The notes beneath the pieces are model-generated. The model searched no databases, had not been told where the DNA came from, and was given only the letters and a program-made list of their open reading frames with translations. From the NCBI GenBank assembly GCA_963828715.1, contig CAWHFX010000009.1, positions 124,001-188,000 on the forward strand: 64,000 nt of DNA, written 5' to 3'. Shown here one piece after another: positions 44,660 to 52,648 of the stretch (position 1 is its first letter; the number at the start of each line of letters is the position of its first letter). Both the position numbers and the translations under genes were made by a program. Source of the stretch: JAQGMV01 sp963828715 (GTDB taxonomy: Bacteria > Pseudomonadota > Gammaproteobacteria > Burkholderiales > SG8-41).

Positions 44660-45205
44660 TTACTTCTGCTCTATGAGCGACTTGATGAGGTTGCGAGCGC
44701 TGGTGCTGTGCCAGTCCGCAGGTCCCCACATCCGTGCCAGCACCTGCCCCTTGCGATCGATCAGATACGTGGTCGGCAGGGCCCATGCACCATAGAGAAG
44801 ACCGACTTCGCCGTCCTGATCCAGCGCGACGGGGTAGCTGATCTTCAGCTCCTTCATGAACTTCAGCGCATCGTCGCCCTTCTCCTTGACGTTCACCGCG
44901 AGCATTTCGAAGTCCTTGCCCTTGAACTCGCGATACAGGCGATCCATCGCGGGCATTTCGGTGCGGCACGGGCCGCACCACGTTGCCCAGAAATTCAGGA
45001 ACACGATCTTGCCGCGGTAATCCTTCAGGGACACCTTCTTGCCCGAAGGATCGGAGAGCGTAAAGTCCGGCGCAGCAGATCGATCCTTCATCTCCTCCAG
45101 CTTGGGAATCGACTTGAAGTCCGCTGCCGCGTGAAGGCTTCCAGCCGCGATCAGGAGCGCGGCGCCGATGGCGCGCGCCGCGCGTGACCTGTTGTTACTC
45201 GACAT
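44660..45205 (-). CDS. TlpA-family thiol:disulfide oxidoreductase
   Basis: A 181-residue periplasmic thioredoxin-fold protein with a signal peptide (1-~27, AIGAALLIAAGSLHAAAD). The redox site is WATWCGPCRTEMPAMDRL and the cis-proline is in GAWALPTTYLIDR. The KDYRGKIVFLNFW segment is typical of TlpA/ResA. It starts 7 nt after the stop of the Sec peroxiredoxin gene and is surely co-transcribed with it. A natural reading is that it reduces the oxidised peroxiredoxin in the periplasm, since that protein has no resolving Cys of its own. Its own electron donor (DsbD/CcdA type) is not in the window. Confidence 0.92.
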   Translation of the reverse strand: MSSNNRSRAARAIGAALLIAAGSLHAAADFKSIPKLEEMKDRSAAPDFTLSDPSGKKVSLKDYRGKIVFLNFWATWCGPCRTEMPAMDRLYREFKGKDFEMLAVNVKEKGDDALKFMKELKISYPVALDQDGEVGLLYGAWALPTTYLIDRKGQVLARMWGPADWHSTSARNLIKSLIEQK

Positions 45206-45212
45206 GCAGTGA

Positions 45213-45752
45213 TCAGGTCCCGGTCAGCTTCTTGACCTGCTCGAGCAGCTCTTCGTTCGGTATGAGCTCTTCGCCAGGCTTCAGAACGCGTTTGAAACGA
45301 ACGACACCCTGCTTGTCGACGATGAAGTACGAACGCTGCGCGAGCCTGCGTTCCGTATTGAGAACACCATAATCAGACATCGTCTTCAGATTCGGAGCGT
45401 CGCTCAGCAGTGGAAAATTGAGTTTCAGGAAATCGGCGAACGCCTTCTGAGAAAACGTGACGTTGCCACTGATGCCGACGATTTCGGTGTCGGTCGCGGT
45501 GAACTTGCCATGGTCGTCCCGACTGGACGACAGTTCTTTTATTCAGGTCGGGGTGAAGTCGAGTACGTAGAACTGGATAACGACGTTCTTCTTGCCCGCC
45601 TGCTCGCTCAGCTTGAACTTCCCTGCCTGGGTACTCGGAAGCTCGAAGTCGGGCGCTTTCTCTCCTACCTCGAGGGCGGCGCTGGGCAAAGCGTAAGCGC
45701 TGCACAGCAAGAACGCCGACACTAGGCAAACAGATCTCTTCATCATTCGCAT
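45213..45752 (-). CDS. Exported selenocysteine peroxiredoxin (in-frame TGA at the peroxidatic site)
   Basis: Starts at the ATG 45750-45752 with AGGAGG 8 nt upstream. A signal peptide (CLVSAFLLCSAYALPSAALE) leads to a peroxiredoxin domain: VGEKAPDFELPSTQ and VVIQFYVLDFTPT. The next codon, 70, is TGA (45543-45545), exactly where peroxiredoxins have the peroxidatic Cys (FTPTC). The same frame continues with IKELSSSRDDHGKF, NFPLLSDAPNLKTMSDYG, RSYFIVDKQGVVRFKRV and stops at 45213-45215, 179 residues in all. No Cys remains in the mature part, so it is a one-Sec enzyme needing an outside reductant. A SECIS-like hairpin follows the TGA. A normal gene call would stop at 45543 and miss two thirds of the protein. 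Confidence 0.9.
45513..45531 (-). promoter_or_regulatory. Bacterial SECIS hairpin for the exported peroxiredoxin
   Basis: On the minus strand, eleven nt after the TGA, GTCGTCC and GGACGAC form a perfect 7-bp stem around the loop AGTCG. The loop starts 18 nt after the TGA and carries GU at positions 2-3. Geometry is identical to the UGSC hairpin: same 11-nt spacer, same 7-bp stem, same 5-nt loop. Confidence 0.82.
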
Positions 45753-45816
45753 AAGAAAGTCCTCCTGGCTGCGACGGCGCCGATTGTAAGGCATGCTTTG
45801 CGCACGACCAACAAGC

Positions 45817-46989
45817 CTACTCGAATAACGTCGGAGCGCCGATACACCTGGGCTCGATGATATATTCCACGGGTTTGCTCAACGCACCGACCCTTACTCC
45901 GAGCAGCCGCAGCCGCCGCTCGAGCGGCACGCGCTTCAGGCATTCGCTGGCGGCACGCCGTATCTCCCGCGCATCACGCGTCGGCGCTTCCAGGGTGCAA
46001 TCGCGTGTGAGCGTCTTGAAGTTGTCGTAGCGAATCTTCAGCCCGATGGTTTTGCCGACGTAGCCTTTTCGCTCGAGATCGGCCGCGACGCGCACGCACA
46101 GTTCTGTGAAGATGTCCGAGAGTTGCGCGCGATCGTTAACCGGGTGCAGGTCGGCCTCGAACGTCGTCTCGCGGCTCACGGATTTGGGTTCACTGTCCGT
46201 CACGACGGGCCTCTCGTCACGACCGTGCGCGGCGTCATGCATCCAGGCGCCGTAGCTCTTGCCGAAGCGACGGATCAGCTCTTCCGGATCGGCTTGCGCC
46301 AGATCGCCGATCGTATGAATGCGGATGGCTTCGAGTCGTGCGCTCGCCTTGGGTCCGATACCGTTCAGTTTGCGCGCCGGCAACGGCCACACGCGAGTGG
46401 GGATATCGGCATCGGTGAGCACGGTGAGTCCGCCCGGTTTGTCGAGCTCGGAAGCGATTTTCGAAAGCAGCTTATTGGGGGTAATACCGATCGAACACGA
46501 CAGTCCCGTTGTTTCGCGCACCTGACGCTGGATCGCACGCCCGATTTCCTCGGCCCGTGTCCATGCCGCCGGCGCCTCGATGTCGGGGTGCGGCAGCGTG
46601 AGCGCGGTGAGGTCGATGTAGATCTCGTCGATGCCGCGATCTTCGACCAGCGGCGCGATCGAGCTCACCGCGTCCTTGAACAGACGCGAGTAGCGCCGGT
46701 ACTCGTCGAAATCGGCCGGCAGCAGCAACGCGTCGGGAGCGAGCTTCGCCGCCCTCATGAGACTCATACCCGAGTGCACGCCGAATGCACGCGCTTCATA
46801 AGTCGCGGTCGTGATTACACCCCGGCCCTTGTAGGCGCGCAGCGTCGCGAAACGGGCGTCCGGCTCAACCACCTCGGCAGTGCGCCGGCGGCCGCCGATT
46901 ACGAGCGGCTGTCCGCGCAGTTCCGGGTAGCGCAACAGTTCGACGGACGCATAGAAGGCGTCCATGTCCAGGTGAGCGATGAATCGCAT
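45817..46989 (-). CDS. dinB: DNA polymerase IV (Y-family)
   Basis: A 390-residue translesion polymerase. Palm metal residues are in MRFIAHLDMDAFYASVE (Asp8) and the DRGIDEIYIDLT motif. LSCSIGITPNKLLSKIASE is a Y-family signature. The helix-hairpin-helix region is KLNGIGPKASARLEAI, and the C-terminal little finger domain includes VGKTIGLKIRYDNFKTLTRD. A canonical C-terminal beta-clamp motif is not obvious. The start MRFIAHLDMDAF at 46987-46989 is the usual family start. No LexA box is recognised upstream. It is on the same strand as the peroxiredoxin-TlpA pair but 64 bp upstream of them. Confidence 0.95.
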   Translation of the reverse strand: MRFIAHLDMDAFYASVELLRYPELRGQPLVIGGRRRTAEVVEPDARFATLRAYKGRGVITTATYEARAFGVHSGMSLMRAAKLAPDALLLPADFDEYRRYSRLFKDAVSSIAPLVEDRGIDEIYIDLTALTLPHPDIEAPAAWTRAEEIGRAIQRQVRETTGLSCSIGITPNKLLSKIASELDKPGGLTVLTDADIPTRVWPLPARKLNGIGPKASARLEAIRIHTIGDLAQADPEELIRRFGKSYGAWMHDAAHGRDERPVVTDSEPKSVSRETTFEADLHPVNDRAQLSDIFTELCVRVAADLERKGYVGKTIGLKIRYDNFKTLTRDCTLEAPTRDAREIRRAASECLKRVPLERRLRLLGVRVGALSKPVEYIIEPRCIGAPTLFE

Positions 46990-47805
46990 CGGGCCGATTA
47001 TCTCACCGCGTTCACAACTGTCACGATGAGGAAAGGCCCCGGGGCTAACGGGGGTGAGCACACGGGGCCTTTCAGGAGCGTCGCTTTGTAGGGGTCAGAG
47101 CGACAGGCCGAACTTTGCCATAACTCATTCGCCGGCGCCGCATCAGAAAAGCGACATGCGTCAATGAATGGAGCGAATCGACCGGCCGCGATGACGCTTC
47201 GAGGAAAAAATTGACGGGCCCCCGCTCCTGCAGAACATGTTCGTATGTCGTGCAGCACATCCCCGACCTCGAGGTCATCAGGGAAGGCACGATGAATGTG
47301 TTGATGTTCTTGCCGGCGTCGCTGTCGCGATATTTTCGATCGCGATCTTCAGGTGGGCTTGCAGGTTTTCGACCAGTCGATGACCCGATCGATCTCCAGG
47401 TAATACGACCCGCTCGCGCGGTACTTGTACGCGGTCGATGCGCTGCTCCGCCAGAAAGTCACAGACACACACTCGAGAGCGCGGCGGCAGAAATGCGGGT
47501 CGCGAGTGGAGCTCCTGTCATCACTTTCGTGATTTCAGTTGACCCGTGCTAAAGCGCACTTGACACCGCCGGGGATATCGTGTCCCCGCAGGCTGTACAT
47601 ACAGGGGGAAGTGGTGAAGGTCGCGTCATGCAAACGCCACGCTCGCGGCGTTGACATCGAACGCACGTGCGCGCGCCGCGCAACGCGGTGCGAGAAGCAA
47701 GCGAACGCGCGCGAGAAAGCCCCGCTTACAGAGTGCCCGCGCGGAACAAGAGCGCGCGATCCGTGATTTCTACCGATCTGACTCAACAGATAACAGGACC
47801 CAGTC
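46990..47805. other. 816-bp gap between dinB and the multicopper oxidase; no gene supported
   Basis: Holds a perfect inverted repeat near the dinB start: AAAGGCCCC at 47032-47040 and GGGGCCTTT at 47064-47072, with a 23-base loop containing CGGGGGTGAGC. It could be a protein-binding site or attenuator for dinB; it lacks the T-run of a terminator. Open frames further right (for example around 47211-47552) have no recognisable content and uneven composition, so I do not call them. The last ~150 bp should hold the oxidase promoter, but I see no clear boxes. Confidence 0.5.
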
Positions 47806-49834
47806 ATGTTCACCAGACGCACTTTTCTCAAAATAAGTGGCGCGGGGGCGCTGACGCTGTACGCACTGGATAAATTCGGTGTGGAACAGGCGATTGCATC
47901 GATTCCGGGTGGCACTCTTCCGCCCGAGGCGATCCCAAAATTTGTTTCGCCGCTCGTCAAGGTGCCAGCCATGCCACACTCGCGCTGGAACGAGTACGAA
48001 ATTGCGGTGCGGCAGTTCAGACAGCAGATCCTGCCGCGGGGGCTCCCTGAGACGACCGTCTGGGGCTATGGCGCTATCGACAATCCCGCAACCTTCAATT
48101 ACCCGTCGTATACGATCGAGGCAAAACGAGGCACGCCGATCGTCGTAACGTGGGTTAACGACCTGACGGACGCGAAGGGCAACTACCTTCCTCATCTGTT
48201 GCCAGTCGACCCTACGGTTCACTGGGCAAACCCTCCCGCCGGTACGAGTCCGGGCGTCAACGGGAAAGGAACACGCGATTCACGACCGGTCTTCATGAAA
48301 ACACCCGGGCGATACACCGGGCCCGTGCCCATCATCACCCATGCGCATGGCATCGAGCATGTCGAAGACTGGGCCGACGGCTACCCGGAAGCGTGGTATC
48401 TGCCAGCGGCTGACAACATTCCGAAAGGGTTCGCACGTCGCGGCACGTGGTACGGTTTCTTCAGCGAGAAAGCCGAGAAAGCCGGCATTGGAAACTGGCG
48501 CCGCGGCCAGGCAACCTTCAGGTATCCCAACAGCCAACGGCCTTCGACCGCGTGGTTCCACGACCATACACTCGGCATGACGCATCTCAATGTGTATGCG
48601 GGCCTCGCCGGCATGTACGTCGTCCGCAGCGACGCATCGGACGATAATCCGTCGATCGCCGGCTCCAATGCCAGGGCGGTGTTGCCGGGACCCGCGCCGG
48701 GCGTCGGCGCGGACCCCTTCGGCACTTACTACGAGATCCCGCTCCTGATTCAGGATCGCTCATTTAACAAGAACGGCTCTCTCTTCTACCCTGACACGCG
48801 CGTGTTTTTCGACGGCTTCACCGGTCCGTACATACCACGCAGCGATGTGTCGCCGATCTGGAACCCCGAATTTTTCGGCAACTGCATCGTCGTGAACGGC
48901 AAGACGTGGCCTTACCTCGATGTCGAGCCGCGGCGCTATCGCTTGCGGCTGCTGAACGGATGCCAGTCGCGCTTCCTGATGCTCCGGTTCAATGACCCGA
49001 ATGTCGACGTGTGGCAGATCGGAGCCGAAGGCGGCTACCTGCGCGCGCCTGTCAAGCTTGGGGCGATCCTCATGTCGCCCGCCGAACGTGCGGATGTCAT
49101 CGTCGATTTCGCACGCGTGAAGCCGGGCACGAAAGTGACGCTTCTCAATGTCGGTCCGGATGAGCCGTTCGGCGGCCCGGGTTTCGTTCCAGCGGACCCG
49201 AACGGCACCGGGCTGGTCATGGAGTGTCGCGTCGGAGTACTGCGATCAGCAGACAACTCGACGCCGCCGGACCGGCTTCGCATGCCGCAGCTGCCGGCCA
49301 TCACGGGAGGCGATACGCGTTGCGTCGCGCTGCTGGAAGTCGCATCCACGCTGGCCGACATGCCGGTCGAAGGACACCTCGGCACGTTCGACCCGAGAAT
49401 AGGAGCTCCCCTGGGCATTGTTCACAAGATGTGGGGCGATCCCGAATCCGAGAACCCAAACCCTGGAGAAACCGAAGTCTGGGAGATCTACAACTTTACC
49501 GAAGACGCGCACCCCGTACATATTCATGAGGTGTTCTTCGAGGTTGTCAATCGCCAACCGATCGACCCGAATACCGGGGTGCCTATTCTCGGACCGAGGC
49601 CGCCCGAACCAACCGAAAACGGCCGCAAAGACACTGTCATCGCCTATCCGGGCGAGGTCACGCGCGTTCGAATGACTTTCGGCCCCGGCGGACAGTGACG
49701 TCTGGCACTGTCACATCCTGGAGCACGAAGATAATGAGATGATGCGGCCGTATCGAATCGGTCGAGTGCAAGCAGGCCAGCCCGACCCGATGACGACGCA
49801 CCAGACCATAGGAGCCGATGATTTCGTTGTGTAA
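47806..49834 (+). pseudogene. Multicopper oxidase (CotA/bilirubin-oxidase-like), frameshifted before the last copper motif
   Basis: Exported by Tat (MFTRRTFLKISGAG). It has three cupredoxin domains. Copper-ligand motifs: THAHGIEHVEDWADGYPEAW near 178, TAWFHDHTLGMTHLNVYAG near 245, DAHPVHIHEVFFEVVNR near 570. The frame stops at TGA 49696-49698, just before the fourth motif. In the frame one base on, VWHCHILEHEDNEMMRPYRI (the type 1/type 2-3 motif) follows at once and ends at TAA 49832-49834. Removing one base in CAGTGACGTC restores a full protein of about 675 residues. Without it the enzyme would lack type 1 copper and be inactive. Likely oxidises metals or phenols. AGGA lies 8 nt before the ATG. 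Confidence 0.87.
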
Positions 49835-49918
49835 AGCCGCCGCCGCTCCCCCCGGCACACCCGTTGCAGGGGTAGGGCACAGTCCCGCTCAGGGGACACA
49901 ACTACAGGAGATCTGGCA

Positions 49919-50086
49919 ATGTTGCACTACGCAATCGTGTTCTTTTTGATCGCTCTGGTGGCGGCGCTGTTCGGCTTCGGTGGTATCGCGGCTGGCGCGG
50001 CCGGTATCGCCAAGATTCTGTTCTTCGTATTTCTGGTGCTCTTCGTAGTATCGCTGCTCGGAGGTATGAGCGGACGCTGGAGATAG
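49919..50086 (+). CDS. DUF1328 small membrane protein (YtjA-like)
   Basis: A 55-residue protein from the ATG 49919 (AGGAG 8 nt upstream) to TAG 50084-50086: MLHYAIVFFLIALVAALFGF, a Gly/Ala turn (GGIAAGAAGIAKI) and a second hydrophobic helix LFFVFLVLFVVSLL ending GGMSGRWR. This two-helix plan and the sequence are the DUF1328/YtjA family, found widely in proteobacteria, often induced by stress, function unknown. It lies 84 bp after the multicopper oxidase on the same strand. Confidence 0.9.
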   Translation: MLHYAIVFFLIALVAALFGFGGIAAGAAGIAKILFFVFLVLFVVSLLGGMSGRWR

Positions 50087-50141
50087 CGCACGCACGTTGC
50101 AGCAACCGCGCGCGCGTATGCGTGCGCCGGAACATCGTGAG

Positions 50142-50175
50142 GCGAGGCCCGGTGAATTGATCGGCCTTGCCTCGC
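50142..50175. terminator. Possible bidirectional terminator (inverted repeat)
   Basis: GCGAGGC (50142-50148) pairs with GCCTCGC (50169-50175), with inner GGCC pairing possible, between the DUF1328 gene and the convergent Bug gene. There is no T-run, so termination is inferred mainly from position. Confidence 0.4.
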
Positions 50176-50211
50176 GTCGTATCCACGTGTGCCTCTAAAC
50201 TAACCGTCCAC

Positions 50212-51195
50212 CTACTCAGGCTCCACGCCGGCGGCCTTCAGCACCTTCCCCATGAGCGGCGTTTCTTCTTTTATCCACTCCGTCACGCGTTGCGGTGGCG
50301 TGTGCAGCGTGGAGAGACCCAGCGCCGAGTAACGTTCCTGCACGTCGGGCTGCTTCATGATCTGCGCAAGCTCGTTGTTCAGACGCGAGATGACCGCCTC
50401 GGGCGTGCCTTTCGGTGCGAGGATCGCCCACCATGTGGTGGGGCTGCTACCCTTTACGCCCGCCTCAACCATCGTCGGCACGTCCGGGAGCGCTTGCGAC
50501 CGCGCCTCGCTCGTCACGGCCAATGCACGCAACCGGTTGACCTTGACGTGCGGAACGGCGGGCGCCATATCCGCGAAAGACATCTCGATCTGTCCGCCGA
50601 CGACATCGTTGACGGCGAGTATGCCGCCCTTGTATGCGACGTGAACGATGTTCACACCGGTCGCCGCTTTGAAGATCTCCCCGGCGACATGCGCGGGCGT
50701 ACCGCGGCCCCCCGATCCGAAGTTGAGCTGACCCGGCCGTGCTTTCGCGAGGGCGACGAGCTCCTTCACGGAGCGCGCCGGCAGCGACGGATGAACGATC
50801 AGCACGGATCCCGCTTTTGCTACCACGGATACGGGCGCGAAATCATTCAGCGGATCGAACCCGAGCCTCTTATAGAGAAACGGGTTGGTCACGAGCGCCG
50901 CATTGCTGCTCATCACGAGCGTGTAACCGTCGGGTGAAGTCTTCGCCGCCAGCTCGTGACCGATGTTGCCGCCGGCGCCGGGACGGTTCTCGACGACCAC
51001 CTGACGGCCGAGCGCATCGCCCAGCTTCTGCGCGAGCACCCGGCTCAGCACATCCGTCGTGCCTCCCGGCGGGAAAGGCGCAATGAAACGCAGCGGTTTC
51101 GACGGATACGCCTGTTGTGCGCCCGCCGGTGCAGCGGCTGAAACGGCCCACAGCACGCCCACGCACGATGCGACGAAGCGGAACCCGAGCGTCAT
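50212..51195 (-). CDS. Bug/TctC family solute-binding protein
   Basis: A 327-residue binding protein. The ATG at 51193-51195 (MTLGFRFVASCVGVLWAVSA) has GGGGA upstream; a GTG 12 nt earlier is possible. Signal peptide cleavage falls near AGAQQAYPSKP. Motifs: FIAPFPPGGTTDVLSRVLA, VVVENRPGAGGNIGHELA, QLNFGSGGRGTPAH and VHVAYKGGILAVND. It stands alone, convergent with the DUF1328 gene and divergent from the Sec peroxiredoxin, so no pathway context is given. Confidence 0.9.
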   Translation of the reverse strand: MTLGFRFVASCVGVLWAVSAAAPAGAQQAYPSKPLRFIAPFPPGGTTDVLSRVLAQKLGDALGRQVVVENRPGAGGNIGHELAAKTSPDGYTLVMSSNAALVTNPFLYKRLGFDPLNDFAPVSVVAKAGSVLIVHPSLPARSVKELVALAKARPGQLNFGSGGRGTPAHVAGEIFKAATGVNIVHVAYKGGILAVNDVVGGQIEMSFADMAPAVPHVKVNRLRALAVTSEARSQALPDVPTMVEAGVKGSSPTTWWAILAPKGTPEAVISRLNNELAQIMKQPDVQERYSALGLSTLHTPPQRVTEWIKEETPLMGKVLKAAGVEPE

Positions 51196-51430
51196 GATGT
51201 TCCCCACGGTGAGTCGAGTTTAGCTCGTATCATCGATGGCAAGCGCAGGGGCGCGAACGGCACTCGTGGCACACCAGTTTGGCACCCATCTTCTCCGTGC
51301 GATGATTTGGAGGCGCCGCTCGCCTCTCGCGTTGCGCCACTCACCTGTCGGCTCGCTCACGATTGCGGCGCCGCATGCGCGCAAGTATTCTTGTCGGGTA
51401 AGTCCCCTCACTCAAGCCAAGGAGAATCGA

Positions 51431-51889
51431 ATGGAAGCCAAGGTCGGCAGCGCGGCGCCGGATTTCACGCTCGCCTCGCACACGGATCAGAAACTAGGGC
51501 TCGCCAGTTTTCGCGGGCGACGGACGGTCGTATCGTTCCTGCCGTTTGCGTTTACGGGTGGATGAAGGAACCAGGTCAGCGGGTTCCGTGCGAACTACGA
51601 CGAATTCAAGAAGCTGAATGTGGAAATCCTTCAGATCAGCGCCGATCCCGTACCCAGCCTGAAGGCGTGGGCGGAGCAACTGGGCGGCCTTCCGTTCCCT
51701 CTTCTATCCGACTACTGGCCCCACGGCGCGGTCGGAAAAGCGTATGGCGTGTTCAATGACGAGCGTGGCATGGACAAACGATCCGCCTTCGTCCTCGACG
51801 CGCAGGGCGTCGTGCGCTGGTCCAAGGTATACGAGCCGGGCACGATCCCGGAGAGTAAGGAACTGCTTGCGGAGTTGGAAAAGATCTGA
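51431..51889 (+). CDS. AhpE-like selenocysteine peroxiredoxin (in-frame TGA at residue 45)
   Basis: From the ATG 51431 (AAGGAG upstream) the frame reads MEAKVGSAAPDFTLASHTDQ to VVSFLPFAFTGG, then TGA at 51563-51565, then RNQVSGFRANYDEFKKLNVE and on in the same frame to TGA 51887-51889: 152 residues. The protein closely follows the one-Cys peroxiredoxin AhpE of mycobacteria, including FPLLSDYWPHGAVGKAYGVF. The TGA falls at residue 45, the place of AhpE's peroxidatic Cys45 (FTGxC). No other Cys is present. It has no signal peptide, so it is cytoplasmic. A SECIS-like hairpin lies at 51580-51599 and a strong terminator follows. A plain gene call would give only a C-terminal fragment starting near 51620. 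Confidence 0.9.
51580..51599 (+). promoter_or_regulatory. Candidate SECIS hairpin for the AhpE-like peroxiredoxin
   Basis: CGGGTTC (51580-51586) pairs with GAACTACG (51592-51599), one A bulged and one G-U pair, around the loop CGTGC. The loop begins 21 nt after the TGA and has GU at positions 2-3 as in the two other SECIS hairpins. The stem is weaker than theirs. A GGAACC/GGTTCC pairing nearer the TGA competes with it but is too close to act as SECIS. Confidence 0.6.
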
Positions 51890-51906
51890 GCAGCGTTGAT
51901 GAGGCG

Positions 51907-51936
51907 GGCCGGCGGATTGATCCTGCCGGCCTTTTT
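51907..51936 (+). terminator. Rho-independent terminator after the AhpE-like peroxiredoxin
   Basis: GGCCGGC (51907-51913) and GCCGGCC (51925-51931) form a 7-bp GC stem, extended by GG/CC inside, followed directly by TTTTT (51932-51936). It lies 17 bp past the peroxiredoxin stop. This supports 51889 as the true gene end and a single-gene transcript. Confidence 0.88.
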
Positions 51937-52006
51937 CATGCCGGCGGCGCCGTGCATCCCACATACGTTGCACTCGCCAGTAGAACGATCGTGAGGAGGA
52001 TTGGTA

Positions 52007-52636
52007 ATGAAGGCGCTTGCCCGGGAACATCTGATTGCGGACGTTGCGACGCTCGAGCGTCTGTATGGCCGGCCCGCAGGGGCATCGGTCGAGAAAGAAG
52101 TGAGCTACATTCATCCGCACTACCAGCGGATGATCGAGCTGTCTCCGTTTGTCGTCCTCGCGACGTGCGGGCCCGGCGGCCTCGACACTTCGCCGCGCGG
52201 CGATCCTGCCGGCTTCGTCACCGTGGAAGACGAGAAGACGCTCCTGATTCCCGACCGGCGGGGCAACAATCGCGCCGACAGCCTGCGCAACATCATCGCC
52301 GACCCGCGCGTCGCGCTGCTATTTCTGATCCCGGGCATCGGGGAAACCCTGCGCGTCAACGGGCGTGCGGCCATCACGACCGATCCGAAACTGCTCGGCC
52401 GGTTCACCATGGACGGCAAGTTGCCCCGCTCCATGATCGTCGTGGACGTCGAGACTGTTTTCTTCCAATGCTCGCGGGCACTCTGGCGCTCGAAGCTGTG
52501 GGAGCCATCGAGCCAGGTCGAGCGATCCAGGCTGCCGAGCCTCGGCCGCATGATCGCGGACCTCAGCGAATCGCGTATCGATGCGGAGGCCTACGATGCA
52601 GGCCTGTACGATCGGATGAAAGCCTCGCTTTATTGA
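52007..52636 (+). CDS. Pyridoxamine 5'-phosphate oxidase-fold flavoprotein
   Basis: A 209-residue split-barrel protein of the FMN/F420-binding PPOX superfamily. It resembles the MSMEG_1061-type group: HPHYQRMIELSPFVVLATCG, GLDTSPRGDPAGFVTVEDEK, LLIPDRRGNNRADSLRNII and the later FFQCSRALWRSKLW. The ATG at 52007 follows GAGGAGG by 7 nt; an in-frame TTG at 52001 is less likely. Members bind FMN and reduce or protect against reactive compounds; the substrate is unknown. It follows the Sec peroxiredoxin but is separated from it by a terminator. Confidence 0.88.
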   Translation: MKALAREHLIADVATLERLYGRPAGASVEKEVSYIHPHYQRMIELSPFVVLATCGPGGLDTSPRGDPAGFVTVEDEKTLLIPDRRGNNRADSLRNIIADPRVALLFLIPGIGETLRVNGRAAITTDPKLLGRFTMDGKLPRSMIVVDVETVFFQCSRALWRSKLWEPSSQVERSRLPSLGRMIADLSESRIDAEAYDAGLYDRMKASLY

Positions 52637-52648
52637 AAGCGTTTTCTG

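Noticed and set aside
47211..47552. Open frame of about 113 codons in the gap before the multicopper oxidase
   Set aside because: No ribosome-binding site, no recognisable content and competing frames; not supportable as a gene.
49680..49720. TGA of the multicopper oxidase as a fourth selenocysteine codon
   Set aside because: Similarity continues in the +1 frame, not in the TGA frame, so it is a frameshift and not readthrough.
51566..51586. GGAACC/GGTTCC hairpin directly after the TGA of the AhpE-like gene as its SECIS
   Set aside because: Its loop starts only 7 nt after TGA, too close for SelB action; the 51580-51599 hairpin fits better.
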